From Thermoplasmatota archaeon (GTDB lineage: Archaea > Thermoplasmatota > JAQUQK01), in contig JAQUQK010000122.1 in NCBI GenBank assembly GCA_028716125.1, forward strand, positions 1 through 5,926: 5,926 nucleotides of DNA, read 5' to 3'. This document shows positions 5,334 to 5,926 of the stretch, one piece after another. Position numbers and translations under genes: made by a program. The notes beneath the pieces are model-generated. The model saw nothing but the letters and a program-made list of their open reading frames with translations. It was not told the origin of the DNA and searched no databases. The first letter of the stretch is position 1. Every line of letters begins with the position of its first letter.

Positions 5334-5926
5334 ATGAAGATAGCATGTGTTGATACGATAACGCCCGGAAACAGCATGGAGGAAAGATTTCAGAATCTTG
5401 AGAAGTGGGGCTTTGACGGCATAGAAATCTGGGGTGTTGTCGGCGAAGAGGGCGAGCTTGACACCATGGCAAAACAAGTTCAGGAACTCTCCGCTTCATA
5501 CAAGATTAAGCCCGCATGTGTAGTCATCGCGAGCCCGGCGGCGCTTGCGCCGTTCACAGAGGAATTCTTAGAATCAAAATTGTTTGCTGTTAAGGAAAGC
5601 ATACGTATTGCTGCAAAACTTGGAGCAGTCACACTTTACGCGATGGAAGAAGGAGCGCAGAGCGTCCCCGCCATAAGCGAGGCGCCAACTCCCTCCGATG
5701 AGGAACGCGAAGTTATGCTCAAATTTTTCAGGGAAGCCGGAAAATACGCAGTCGATCAGGGCGCAATACTCACGCTGGAGCCGGTAAACAGGTACGAGAC
5801 GCACTACATCAACCGCGTTGACCAGGCGATAGAAATCTGCGACACTCTCGGACTTGAGAGCCTGAAAGTAATGGCGGACTCATGCGAATTGAACATGGAA
5901 GAGTCAAACATATCGCAGGCAATCAA
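5334..5926 (+). CDS. Sugar phosphate isomerase/epimerase-like TIM-barrel enzyme, 3' end cut
   Basis: The first 197 residues of a cytoplasmic metal-dependent TIM barrel of the xylose-isomerase-like superfamily (PF01261 type); full members have about 270-300 residues. It opens with MKIACVDTITPG and the WGFDGIEIWG segment (25-34) typical of the first two strands. The key block is LEPVNRYE (148-155): Glu149 and Glu155 correspond to Glu152 and Glu158 of Pseudomonas cichorii D-tagatose 3-epimerase. Asp182 (ADSCELN) corresponds to its metal ligand Asp185, with identical 33-residue spacing. At the position of its substrate-binding His188 this protein has Glu185, so the substrate is likely different. 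The remaining expected metal ligands (His and Glu) lie beyond the window. The gene is divergent from the M24 gene. A ketose 3-epimerase or related sugar isomerase is likely; the exact reaction is unknown. Confidence 0.88.
   Translation, partial: MKIACVDTITPGNSMEERFQNLEKWGFDGIEIWGVVGEEGELDTMAKQVQELSASYKIKPACVVIASPAALAPFTEEFLESKLFAVKESIRIAAKLGAVTLYAMEEGAQSVPAISEAPTPSDEEREVMLKFFREAGKYAVDQGAILTLEPVNRYETHYINRVDQAIEICDTLGLESLKVMADSCELNMEESNISQAI

Overview
The window looks archaeal, with moderate confidence. AT-rich TATA-like cores sit at nearly the same distance (about 36-39 nt) upstream of all four start codons that have an upstream region in view. Gene ends are marked by T-rich runs without stem-loops. 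Shine-Dalgarno sites are of the GGAGGTGA type, and ATA (Ile) codons are common at what looks by eye like a roughly balanced GC content. I see no rRNA, tRNA, CRISPR array, insertion sequence or integration site. The lineage cannot be named from this sequence; a bacterial origin is less likely but not excluded.

Layout. At 1-1482 (+) lies the 3' part of an FGGY-family sugar kinase cut by the window edge. Facing it across 35 nt is a two-gene minus-strand unit: a small TIM-barrel protein of unassigned function (2761-3426) followed downstream by a 12-TM sugar-type MFS permease (1518-2720). Divergent from that unit is a free-standing 110-residue SCP2 lipid-binding protein (3537-3869, +) with codon use typical of a highly expressed gene. 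A probable 37-residue micro-ORF (3964-4077, +) ends one base short of the end of a convergent M24 pita-bread protein (4079-5224, -). Divergent from the M24 gene, across 109 nt with mirrored promoter elements, is a sugar epimerase/isomerase of the xylose-isomerase-like TIM-barrel superfamily (5334 to the window end, +, truncated).

How the genes may work together (inference). A permease, a sugar kinase, an epimerase and an extra TIM-barrel enzyme fit uptake, isomerisation and phosphorylation of a sugar or polyol. The substrate is not readable. Two enzymes deviate from their best-known relatives at key residues. The M24 protein lacks two of five metal ligands and the usual active-site His. The epimerase has Glu where tagatose/psicose 3-epimerases have a substrate-binding His. 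The shared divergent promoter suggests that these two are co-regulated, so the most interesting possibility is an unusual sugar- or amide-type catabolic pathway using a non-peptidase M24 hydrolase.
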